Origin: Phallus indusiatus
Taxonomy: Eukaryota > Basidiomycota > Agaricomycetes > Phallales > Phallaceae
NCBI GenBank assembly: GCA_027605045.1
Contig: JAQFWX010000188.1
Span: 1 to 59,122, forward strand
Length of the DNA: 59,122 nucleotides
Direction of reading: 5' to 3'
The number at the start of each line of letters is the position of its first letter. Positions within the stretch are counted from its first letter, which is position 1. Below, piece by piece: positions 45,993 to 56,188 of this stretch. A program made the position numbers and the translations under genes. The notes under the pieces are model-generated. The model was not told the DNA's origin, did no database searches, and was given only the letters and a program-made list of their open reading frames with translations.

Positions 45993-48136
45993 TTGAGCAA
46001 AAGGCCAGATGCTGCAGAGAACTATGCATAGGCTTACTGGCACTTAAACAACTCGGAGGTTGCTCGGAGGTTTGCAAAGTATGTACGTCAGAAATTTCAA
46101 TTCCCGACTGAAACGCGAAACGTCACTAGTATTAGCGCTAACCAGTCCAGATATCGACTCTTCACTCGCTATAATTCGACTCAGATTTATTTGGCGCTAT
46201 TGAGCACGCGTTATAAGTACTAGAAAGCGCGGAGTGCCCGCGGCAACCTTGCTTGCACCACACATAAGTAAATGCCAGATGGGTTTGTCATGATATAAAA
46301 GCATAGTTTATTATTTGAGAAGTTGGTCTGTATTTTGATACAGATATTTCTTTGAAAACAATATTTGAACAACGATTATAGTTTTGATTTTGCAAAACGG
46401 AGTGATCTATAAAAAGCACTCATTTACGGGCCCTTTTGCTTGAGGAAGTGCCGCAGGTCCCAAAGTCAGAGTTTGGAAAGAAAGATGGAAGATAGAGTGC
46501 TTCTAGAATTCTGAGTTTCCTATAATGATCTTCAACACAAAGCATTAACGTTGTTTTTCGAAACCTAGTAAAAAAAATTGCTCGTTGTCACTAGTCAAGG
46601 TAGCATAGAGCAGCACATACTGGAATAACTACGTCGTTAATCAACGGAAAATCCACGCATAGCATCGGAAAATCCAAAAATTAGCCTGTCGAAAGGAACT
46701 TGAAGATTCAATCTAAGGGACTTAGTTTTCATATCTCCAAGTAAACAAAAAATGGGCGTACCTTAACAGCTGCAGAAAGAATGCAGTTGCAAACTGGAAG
46801 GACAGTAAAGGACTTGAAAAAAAGGGGGCCGTGTTGAGGTGGGACGAATGTTGATACCGACATCGGATATAGCAAATGGTTCTAGTTACAGCAATTGAAG
46901 CTTGATCCAGGACGCGAGACATGCAACATTATACATCTGCAATATCCACTGATGTACATCTTGGCCAAGCTTTCTCGGACTCGCGCCGTCCAACTTGATG
47001 GACTCGATGCCGGCATTGTACCATTTTTACCTGCAACAAAAAAGTCATAATGAAGCTGAAAGGCACAAACGGAAATGAGGTTCTAACATGAACACAACTG
47101 CCTATAACACCAGCTTACGTTTTTACAGATTACCAGTCTTAGGGACAAACACTACCCCAATGCCCATGATCTTGCGCGTTCTCCTACTGGCGAATTATAT
47201 AACTGACATTGACTAAACCAGAGGTGTGATTTTGAGGAATCAAATTACGGAAGTTAGACTTTATCATGACAGAGACGGAGATCTTGAATAGGTGAGCTGA
47301 ACCGTCCTTGCCATCGTCATGGTGCATGTACATGTGACAGTCGCCCAAAGATTGGATACATGCAGATTAGGCTTCTAAGCGCCAGGATATCAGGCGATAT
47401 ACTAAGATATACTAAGATACTAACTATCTGTGTCTGCAAGTATCCGCGTGCATTTTCACCTGGGAGAAGACCTTGCAAGCAAGGTAATAAATCGGCTCCT
47501 TCTAGCTAGACGTTGAAATACATGAAATAAATCTGCGTGAAAATAAACGAAAGTCTCAGAATAGGCTCTTAGCTTAGTGACGGGGAGACTCCTTGTCATC
47601 CTTGATTTGTTTGTTGCAGACGAGGCAACTTTCAATCACACCTTGAGCAAATTCATTGTGAACAAAGAGTGAGAACCACTGTATCACAATTATGGTGAGT
47701 GTCTGCCATTAGTGTTGAATTAAAGGTCTATTAGTACATAACATCTCAATTGTAATTTTCCAATGCGCCCGGGAAGGCTTTGTGATTACTTTTACAAAGA
47801 CTATCATAATCCTCAAAGACGTATATAATACACCCAAACCTCAGCGCTTTTCTCCTAGCGGCATATTATTACTGAACCAATTAATAAATTCATGGCCACT
47901 TCAGGCTCAACTCCCGACATTATCATCACCATTATATCTCGTCCTCAATTTCCAACTTTGGCATTTTTGTTATTCAGATGTCGATTTATTGGGTAATCAT
48001 AAATACTCATGGGAGGAAAGGTGAAGGTGATGACGATCCTGTAGCCCCGGGATCTCAGGATGTCGAAATTCAATGCGAATGAGCGGCAAAAAGTTCGTCA
48101 AGGTTATGTCAGAGTATCAACAAAATTCTATCAACA
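45993..48136. other. 2.1-kb AT-rich region without a convincing gene
   Basis: Largest gene-poor stretch of the window. No long frame and no splice-joined frames with family resemblance. It holds short tandem words (atactaagatatactaagatactaac, about 47399-47423), a repeated word cggaaaatcca (about 46645-46675) and an 11-bp inverted repeat (46247-46257 and 47474-47484). A minus-strand frame near 47570-47700 ends VIESCLVCNKQIKDDKESPR and could be a relic exon. It may be degenerate mobile-element DNA, but no transposase trace is visible. Confidence 0.35.
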
Positions 48137-49409
48137 CTATGCCGCTTTCTTCCGCTTGCCGACTTGAGCTTTGAACCCGCTCTTGATGGCACTGACCGAA
48201 CGACGGGACCCACACGACTGACAGCTAACGAAGTCAATACGATTCTCCTTCTCAAGAAGGGTATCGGGGGATTTGCACGTTTTGCAAGTCACGTACTCCA
48301 CTAATGAAATTTTTTACACACAAGAACGTACGCAGAGTCTGAGCGCACTTACCGATATACCGACGCAAAACATTTTCTATTTGTTTTTGTTGAAAACGTC
48401 CCTTGATGACCAGACGACCTGCACCATCAACACTACCATTAGTACCTAATTCCGAGAATAGGAACTGGATGACATGGTCCGGTTGTCTGTGCATTCGTTT
48501 GCAGATGTCGGTGACATTGGTAAACACCGACTTCTTGGTACCTGCGTACGAGCTAATCAATGACTATCTTAATACAAGGTAAGGAAAAGACGGACCTTCT
48601 CTCTGAATATTAGGTGGCACGATGGTGCGCTTGCCGGAGGCAGATAATATTGCAGGATTGGATGTATGAAGTAAATTAAAGAACCTATGCAAAAGCTGAA
48701 GAGACATGTGAGTAACACTTGCAACACAAGGTTAACGGCTTCCCAGCTAACCTCAGAATATGTGTAATCTCGATCAGATCCAAACCACGGCTCACGCCCG
48801 GTATCAACACCTCCAACTGCTGATGGAACAGCGAAAGGGTTTTCACCCAAATCTTCCTCATCGCCTAACGCAATGTCGGCACCATCTTCTCCATCTGCAT
48901 CATGTGTCTCTCCCAACTCTCTCTCAAAAGCCTCGAGATCAAACGCAGCTTTTTTCGACTTTTTCTTCTTTTTTAAATCGGAGAAGTCGAGGTCCTCCCC
49001 TGTAACATCAGCCGCTGGTTCTGCTGATCCAGGCGTAGCAATTGTTGCCTGTGAAATGGTGGGTGTCGATGTACCCGAGGTTTCTTCCTATAAGAAGATA
49101 AGTGCACTGAGTAGACAGAGATGGCGAAAGATCTTGTACATAATCTAGTGGAATTTCCTTCTTTTTCTTCTTCTTCTTGACGTCCCCAAACATTGCTTTG
49201 AAATCCTCTTCTTCTTTATCTTTGGAATCATCGCCCAATCCAGTTCCATTTTTTACCATTTGCTCATGGACAGTTGGTACATGTATATCATCTCCATTCA
49301 ATGGGGCGGGTGCGGGAGAATCGGCCTCTGTACCGAGCGGATCTTCGAAGGCAACCGTCTTTTTGTTCTTCCTTTTTTTCAGAGACGGGTCGAAAAGTGG
49401 TTCTTCCAT
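48137..49409 (-). CDS. SUI3: Translation initiation factor eIF2 subunit beta
   Basis: Beta subunit of eIF2, which brings Met-tRNAi to the 40S ribosome. ATG 49409 gives [21 protein letters not shown] lysine block follows ([14 protein letters not shown]), one of the K-boxes that bind eIF5 and eIF2B-epsilon, then an acidic linker, then [132 protein letters not shown] and [20 protein letters not shown], the C-terminal C2-C2 zinc finger. It ends KRKKAA at 48137. Complete, with about five exons. It shares a 124-bp promoter region with ATP3. Confidence 0.96.
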
Positions 49410-49533
49410 CGTTGCAGCTGCAGAGATGGCTTGAGGGTTCCAAAAGAAAGAGATGACGAGGTTGAGTCAACCGGAGCTTGTTTTTGGTCGGAGTTTCAAA
49501 AACACAATCCCGTTCATTCCTTCTGTGTCGACG
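49410..49533. promoter_or_regulatory. Bidirectional promoter, eIF2 beta / ATP synthase gamma
   Basis: Only 124 bases separate the divergent start codons of two highly expressed housekeeping genes. The region is not TATA-like on either strand. Because 5' leaders must also fit, the two transcription starts probably overlap or lie very close. Confidence 0.5.
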
Positions 49534-50800
49534 ATGCTTGCCCGTACGCTGGCTTTTCGTCATTATGCTAACGCTTCTGTCCCTTTGGTGATGCAGAATG
49601 GCGTGGGCAATGCAAGGAATATGGCTACCCTTCGTGAGATAGAACTGAGGTTGAAGTCCGTCAAAAACATTGCAAAAATCACAAAGGTGCGAAGTGATTC
49701 ACCCCACAACACGCATTATTGTCACTTAGAACAAATTTTTCATTTTCATACAGTCGATGAAAATGATTGCTTCCACAAAACTTACAAAGGCTCAACGAGC
49801 AATGAATGCTGCGAGAGCCTATGGTGCTGCAAACGGCGGTATGCACTCTAATCATTTGCCTTCGGAAATCATATCCCTAATTCTTGCCTTCGCTGTTTTT
49901 GTCTTCAGAAATTTTTGAGCATGCAGAAGTACCAACTGCGCAGGGATCCGAGCCATTGCGCAAACTCTTCGTTGTTGTTTCTTCCGACAAGGGACTGTGC
50001 GGCGGTATCCATTCTTCCGTCAGTAAAGGCACCCGCCGTATCCTTGCGACAGGCACCGTATCCGCAGATGGACCAGATGCAAAGTCTCAGAACGCTTCTG
50101 AAAAACCCGTCGCAATTCCGGCTGCTGATTCTCCAATTGTCGTTATAGGCGACAAATCGAAATCTCAGCTTTCTCGGACTATTCCCCAGAATCTCGTGCT
50201 TTCCTTGAATCAAATCGGAAAAGACGTTCCTACCTTCGCCGACGCCGCCGTTGTTACTGATCTTATTGTCAAAAGTGGCGTTAAATATGATTCAGTACTC
50301 ATCGTTTATAACAAATATGTCTCCGCCGTCGCGTTCGAAGCAGGCACAATGGAGGTTCTTAACGAACAAGGTTTGCGTGAAGCTCGTGCGTACATTTTCA
50401 GTTGTGTCGGGAATGTTTTATTTACATGGATGTTAAATTAGCTGGCTTCAAAAGATATGAACAAGAGGATGACACGACCAGAGACCTTGCTGAATTCACC
50501 CTCGCCAATGCTATTTATGCTGCACTGACTGAAGCACACTGTGCTGAGCAGAACTCGCGGTAAGTGCTTTTTCGATTGGCAAGTTGCTATTTTCCTATCG
50601 GCCGTCATACAGACGTAATGCTATGGACAATGCTTCAAAAAACGCTGGCGACATGATTGACACATTGACTATGCAATACAATCGCGGTCGCCAGGCTGCG
50701 ATCACCAACGAACTGGTTGATATCATTACCGGTATGAACTTGCCTCAAATTTGTGTTGATTCAAATTCATATTTTTTTCGCAGGTGCCAGTGCCCTTTAG
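49534..50800 (+). CDS. ATP3: Mitochondrial ATP synthase subunit gamma
   Basis: Central rotor shaft of F1-ATPase. ATG 49534 gives [20 protein letters not shown], a mitochondrial presequence; a longer frame to 49453 exists but the shorter start suits targeting. Then [23 protein letters not shown], then exon 2 [20 protein letters not shown], exon 3 [40 protein letters not shown] (the conserved SSDRGLCGG region), [20 protein letters not shown], exon 4 [39 protein letters not shown], exon 5 [40 protein letters not shown], and a last tiny exon ASAL ending at 50800. The terminal helices that form the coiled-coil shaft are present. Complete. Confidence 0.96.
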
Positions 50801-51019
50801 ATTTCATCTGACGTTTAGATACAACTACGTCTTTTGTAAATGGAATATACCTATAACTTTTCCTATTAGCTACGAAGGCATTAAAATTTCGTCAAACATT
50901 TGACAGCTAATTCAAGCATGAAACGAATGCAATGTTATGAATGCGTTTTGTTAATAAGACCTAATAGCCTAAGTACAACATATCTCATAATATGCATGAC
51001 ATGAGCTTCCAAAGCAAAC

Positions 51020-51648
51020 TCAGAACTACAGACAAGTCAGACCATGTACGCCTCAAGTGAACAAGATAAACCTACCCGCAATGGAGTGAAAAACCAGCGG
51101 TTCTTTCCTGATGTGTATCGCTCCTCAAGCAACTTTTTGACGGTCTTCTTCGAGTCCTCACGGTGTGTGACCTCTTTGAAAGTATCATTAGATACGGCGT
51201 TTTTGAAACCGTCCATCTCAAATTGGTATCGTGTCGGGAACAAATGCGAATAGTTGACGACCTAGTGAATAAAAATTACGCACTGTCTGTACAACAGATA
51301 GTAAACGTACCTTGATAAAAGGTTTGACCTTCGACCTCTTGGCAATAGTTTTCGCACCCATACGTTTTGTTACTTTACGGGGGTACCGCTCGATACCGGC
51401 AACAATTGCATGAGGGTAAGGACGCTCTTTTGTTCCTTCGTCCGCAGCTTTTAATACGACAACTTTTTTGCCAGCTTGACGTCCTTGAATGACGATGGCA
51501 ATCTGTCAAAAGATTAAGTTAGCGAGATTTTCTTTTTCTTTTGACCCGAGCTTAGCTTGCCTTTCCGGCCTTGTAAACTAGAACGAATTATCAAGTTAGA
51601 AAGAATAGTAAAATAAACTATTGCAGAATTTTACCCACCCTTGACCAT
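51020..51648 (-). CDS. RPL27: 60S ribosomal protein eL27
   Basis: Component of the large ribosomal subunit. ATG 51648; exon 1 encodes only MVK plus one base. Exon 2 is the tiny YKAGK, followed by an intron with a GC donor (gcaagc), then IAIVIQGRQAGKKVVVLKAA, RPYPHAIVAGIERYPRKVTK, RMGAKTIAKRSKVKPFIKVV, NYSHLFPTRYQFEMDGFKNA, EERYTSGKNRWFFTPLR and a last exon of two codons (Phe, stop) at 51020. The final intron is gtaggt to tgtag. The KOW domain at the N-terminus and the C-terminal WFFTPLRF are those of eL27. Frequent introns near the start are usual for ribosomal genes. I saw no snoRNA in its introns, which are only about 50-60 nt. Confidence 0.95.
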
Positions 51649-51837
51649 TTTGAAGAGACCTGTAGGGGAATTAGTAGAAACAAACTGAAGTAAGAGGGTC
51701 TCGGAGTAACTGTAAAGTTTAGGTAAGCAATTTGAACTCCGACTTTACAGTGTGCCTCTGTCGTTCGCTAACTTCTGGTACAGTGCTAGCAAATTGCATT
51801 TCGTACAAAATAATATTACATCGACAACAGTAAAATA

Positions 51838-54800
51838 CTACTCGGGAATCCACTTGCATAACACCTCTCTTTTAGCCATTTGAACTGTCCCATTGCCTTC
51901 GGCAACGGTTATCCCAAACTCATCCTCATCGTCTGAGCCAGCATATATAGATACTTGCTGACCTTTGAAATCGCCATGAAGGACTATAGCTTGATCGTGA
52001 ATGGTCGGCGGAACGGGAACCAAGAAATATATCGGAATAGTTATTTCTTCGGGTAAATCAGAGCGCGGTGGGGACTTCACACGGATTTGAGCTGTCGTGG
52101 TATAATCAGAGGCAACTTGCATGACTCTTATAAGTACGCCTTCAGCATTATCATAAGCACCATCATGCCAATGTTCATCGGAATCTGCACGAGGTCTGAT
52201 GATGACACACAAACCAGGGTGTCTGATTTCGGTGTCCAGTAGCCAGGTCTCTTGGTCAATTTCTGGGAAGTAACAGAGATTAGTAAATCGCGGTTTACAA
52301 TATCATACATCAAAAAAGATTTACTGAATGCGACTCGGTCGTCCTCAATTGGGTTTCCAGGAACAAATGGTGTCGCTGCAATAGCTGGAGTTCGCGCAAA
52401 CCCTGGTGTTGGCGCGCCATAGCCCCCTGGCGTCGGTGCGGTATACACGCCAGGTGTTGGTGCACTCAAACCCGATGGCCCAGGCGTAGGAGCCCCCAAC
52501 AGCCCGGGGTAGGAGCTGAATACATATTACTACCAGGCGTTGGTGCGCTGTACGGTGTTTGCCCATCCGATGGATTCTAAAGACAACCTATTGAGTTTAT
52601 CAATCTTAACAAAGTAAGTATAAACATACCCAGCGATCATCGCCGTCATTAATATTCCACGCATTACCACCTGGCTGACCAGGGGTAGCACCACCCCAAC
52701 CGCGAGCAGGAGTTGTACCACCAATACCACCACCTGAACTGCTGTAAGGATTGGGAGTACGGCCAGAGACATTCCATGCCGGGGTTTTGCTTCCATCACC
52801 AAACGGATTCGGTGTACGAGCAGAGACATTCCATGCCGGAGTTTTACCACCCGCGTCGTATGGATTTGGCGTTCGCGCGGATGACGATGTCCAAGCAGGA
52901 GTACGCCCGCCGAAAGGATTTGGTGTGCGATCCGATGCGCCGCCCCATGCGGGGGTCCGCCCGCCACTATATGGATTTGGTGTGCGACCTGAGGCACCCC
53001 AAGCAGGAGTTTTGGAACCATTCATATCATTATAGGGATTGGGAGTGCGAGAGGAGGGCATTGAACGAGGTGGTCCCATGGGCCCGGGTCGATTCGCGGA
53101 ATCGAGAGGCAATGGTTTTCCTCCCTGGGGATTAGGACGCATTAACTTCTCTCTATCCACTGTAACGATTTTATTCCCTGTGTTCAACTCGACACGAATT
53201 TGAGGACCATTGGCGTCTTTGACGGTACCAATGTAACCTTTAAACGTGCCTGCGGTGACTATGACGCGTACGCCGATAAGACGGTCGCGAGGACCTCGGC
53301 CAGCACCTGAGCCTGCATACCCACCCACAGGTTGAGCAGAACCGATCGCGGGATTCATTTTGGAGAGATCTGGAGAAATGCCGGGTTTCAACATATTCTT
53401 AGGCGCTACAGAGACGAGGGAACGGGCCCTGGAGACGAAGATACCGCCATTCTCGGATATTTCTCGATTGTGAAGGAAAACAAAGAACGATTGATGAATA
53501 TGCAGGACAATGCCCTTGCGTCCCTGTGAATATATTAAGTCAATGCACTCTGAGACGACCTAGTGTTCGTAACGTGCCTCGCCGTCTGTTTCCTTCACAT
53601 TATCACCTACACGCAACTCGAAAGAGTGTGCATCGGTCGCGATGGCTCGTCGAGAGTCCCGTCCCATTGTAATTTGGTGCGGCTGAACAAGACGGACCTG
53701 CCCATTTTGATCGAGGACACGGAAAGAATCTCGCTCGGTTTTGAAAATAACACCGACGGTTTGAGTGCTACACTTCGTCGGTCAAAGATATGGAAAGTGA
53801 ACGGGACAACGTACTCTAGCTGCACAAGATCATGCAGTTCATAATTTCCTACGATGTTGGTGCTCGCACCAACTTCAGCTGCCTCCCGAAGATCTTTCGA
53901 AAAAACGGATACCTAATTTAAAAGAAAATGAGAATCATAACACTTACACATTCAAGTTACTTGCCTCTTGTAAGGACATGTCTGATAAGAATGTCACCAC
54001 GTTGTCAACAACGGATACGACCAAGCCAGTTTCGTCGACATTATGTCCAGCCATTACTTTGACGTGATCACCAGGTTTGAATTTCTTCCTAACACTGCGA
54101 GCGGGAACCTCGACATCAACAGTTTGACCGTCCAAATCAATTCCTTCCACTCTCAAATTTACAATTTCTCCGGTGATGGATTGGACGATACCATGCACAC
54201 CGGTTTGCTCGCCTTCAAAAACTTCGACGTGATCACCAGGCTGCAAGACAATAACAGCTGCTTTCTTGGATGCATCTGCAATAACCGATAGATTGACATT
54301 ATTTTCTCTCTCTTCGCCATCCTGCTGCTTAACGAACTTGGTAATTTCGTCCAAGGTGGGATTAATATCCTCAATTTGAATGCCGGTTATTTTGATATCC
54401 TTTTCGATATAGCCATCTTTGAACGTATCGTTTTGGAAGACAAACGCTTGCCCCTTGTTCCGTCTAGCCACCGACTTGCGACCATAGACTTTAATTACTT
54501 CTTCCACGTTGAAAAACTGCTGAGGAGGACGAGTATTGATAGAAAGCCCAGGCCCAGATTTTTTTCTTTTCTTCCCATCCGAGGTCCCATCAACTATTTC
54601 ATCTTTAGGGTTGAGGTCAATACGAGGAATAAATCTCAAGCCGGCTTCTTCTCCGTTGTCCGCAATATCGACGACTTGTGCCAAATCACCCTGATATTTG
54701 CCACGTTTAATCCGCACCCAAGCGCCAGGTGTCAAAGTATTCTTTTTCTTTTTGTATTGCAAGAGGGGCGCCATTTCTTCTATAGGTACCAGCGTAATAC

Positions 54801-55744
54801 CACGGGACGGGAACACGTTCACTAACCCGCTAAGAGCTTGCTGAACCTGAGCTTGACTGCGAGCCTCAACATATATCATCCCAGGCAAGTTATCTCGTTG
54901 AAAAGCTGATAGAATTTTCAAGGGACGAGCAGTGAATTCCAAGTCTATGGCCTTGCGCATGAGACTGAAGCAGATATCTCGCTCTTTGCCAGGCTAGACA
55001 AATGGTGAGCAACTTAATTATAATAGACTATTAAAACGCACATACCCTGACTCGGACTTGCCAGAGATTGGCATCGTTGACACTGGGCATTAAAAGCCTT
55101 TGAGGTATGTTCGCGAGATCTCCAGTATAGCGAGCCGCTCCGGATCTTCGGTGACGACGAGCTATCTGTTCCGCAATGTCTTCAAAATCCTCTTCCTCAC
55201 GATCTTGTGCTTCTCTATCAAGCTTTTGGTACAGGTCTGAACGTCGTCTAGCATCGTAGGCATCCCCTTCCTCCTCTACTCCAGGCTCAACCACGAATCC
55301 CTCTGGAAGAGCCTGTTAGCGAAATTAGCGACAAGGTCCCAAGTATGTTCCTTACCTTCGCCTTCGTCACCCGATGTCTCGGGCTCATCCTCGCTGTCTA
55401 CCTGCGCCTCCACATCCAAAAAACGATCCACCAGTTGTCTCCTGTGTGACTTCTACGGGGACATAGAGTCAGGATCAGGTGGACTTTATTGCACGTTGAA
55501 TGCATACCTTCCGCCTTTTTTTGCTTCGTCTATCTTCTTCCTCCTCTTCCTCTTCTTCCTCCTCCTCCTCCTCTTCATCCTCTTCTTCTTCGTCATTACC
55601 ATAACGCCCGCGGCGGGGATCTTCCTCTTCCTCCTCCTCCTCCTCCTCCTCTCCCTCTTGTTCTTGTTCCTCCGGCCTCCGACGATCAAGAACACCTCCC
55701 TGAGCTTCCTCTTCGTTCCAATTCATATCTTCATCGTCTGACAT
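51838..55744 (-). CDS. SPT5: Transcription elongation factor SPT5
   Basis: Large subunit of DSIF, which binds RNA polymerase II during elongation. ATG 55744 gives MSDDEDMNWNEEEAQGGVLD and a long acidic region with Glu runs. Next is the NGN domain (LANIPQRLLMPSVNDANLWQ, RPLKILSAFQRDNLPGMIYV, EARSQAQVQQALSGL), which binds SPT4. Several KOW domains follow (TPGAWVRIKRGKYQGDLAQV, LQPGDHVEVFEGEQTGVHGI, FKPGDHVKVMAGHNVDETGL, IGVRVIVTAGTFKGYIGTVK). The C-terminal repeat region alternates TPNPY/TPNPF and TPAW six times, a target of Cdk9-type kinases in other species. A PTPG-rich stretch and a last KOW-like domain (IVLHGDFKGQQVSIYAGSDD) end at 51838. About ten introns. Complete by order of domains. Confidence 0.96.
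52730..53060 (-). repeat. SPT5 C-terminal repeats
   Basis: Six imperfect protein repeats of 17-20 residues, each with RTPNPY or RTPNPF followed by KTPAW or RTPAW (the last unit lacks the second half). At the DNA level the units have diverged at third positions, so the array is kept by selection on the protein rather than by recent duplication. Confidence 0.85.
55536..55690. repeat. Glutamate-coding CTT/CTC microsatellite
   Basis: Nearly pure cttcctcctc-type trinucleotide tract on the plus strand, coding Glu runs in the N-terminal acidic region of SPT5 on the minus strand. It is interrupted by an RRGRYGND segment. Length variation between strains is likely. Confidence 0.8.
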
Positions 55745-56188
55745 GATGGATGGATTGAACTGTCGCAGCTGAGTGGCAAGTGTCTAATGCTTAAACGCCC
55801 ATAGCTTACATCATCAATGCAGATGAGCAAAGCGGCATATGATGATGATGTACCAGGTCCCAACAGGAAACAGAGCTTAATCTTCCTCCAAACATTAGTC
55901 TGAGTCTTCTACAAATCCAGATTTTTTTTGTCCTACAAGATACCAGATGAGACTATACCGGATTATAGCTGTCACAAGTCACAAGTCACGGATAGACGTC
56001 ACGTGCGCGGACTCTGAATTGGAGGCTCTGGCCCATTTTTGCAATTGGAAAGTAGCAGGTCGTATTGACTCTGTCAGAAAACGACACTCCCGTTTGTGTT
56101 GTTTATGATTTCTAATTTAATTGCGGGGCCCAAACAAGACACAATCGACCACTAGCCTTGTCAAGTCCGCTCGCTGGTTGGGGCATTT
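55745..56188. promoter_or_regulatory. Divergent region SPT5 / Zn2Cys6 regulator
   Basis: About 440 bases between the SPT5 start (minus) and the regulator start (plus). It includes a small repeat (gtcacaagtcacaagtcac, about 55972-55988) and the word cacgtgcgcgg near 56001. No TATA box identified. Confidence 0.4.

Noticed and set aside
52713..53135. Plus-strand 140-codon and 94-codon frames with repeats
   Set aside because: They mirror the repeated TPNPY/TPAW coding region of SPT5 on the other strand.
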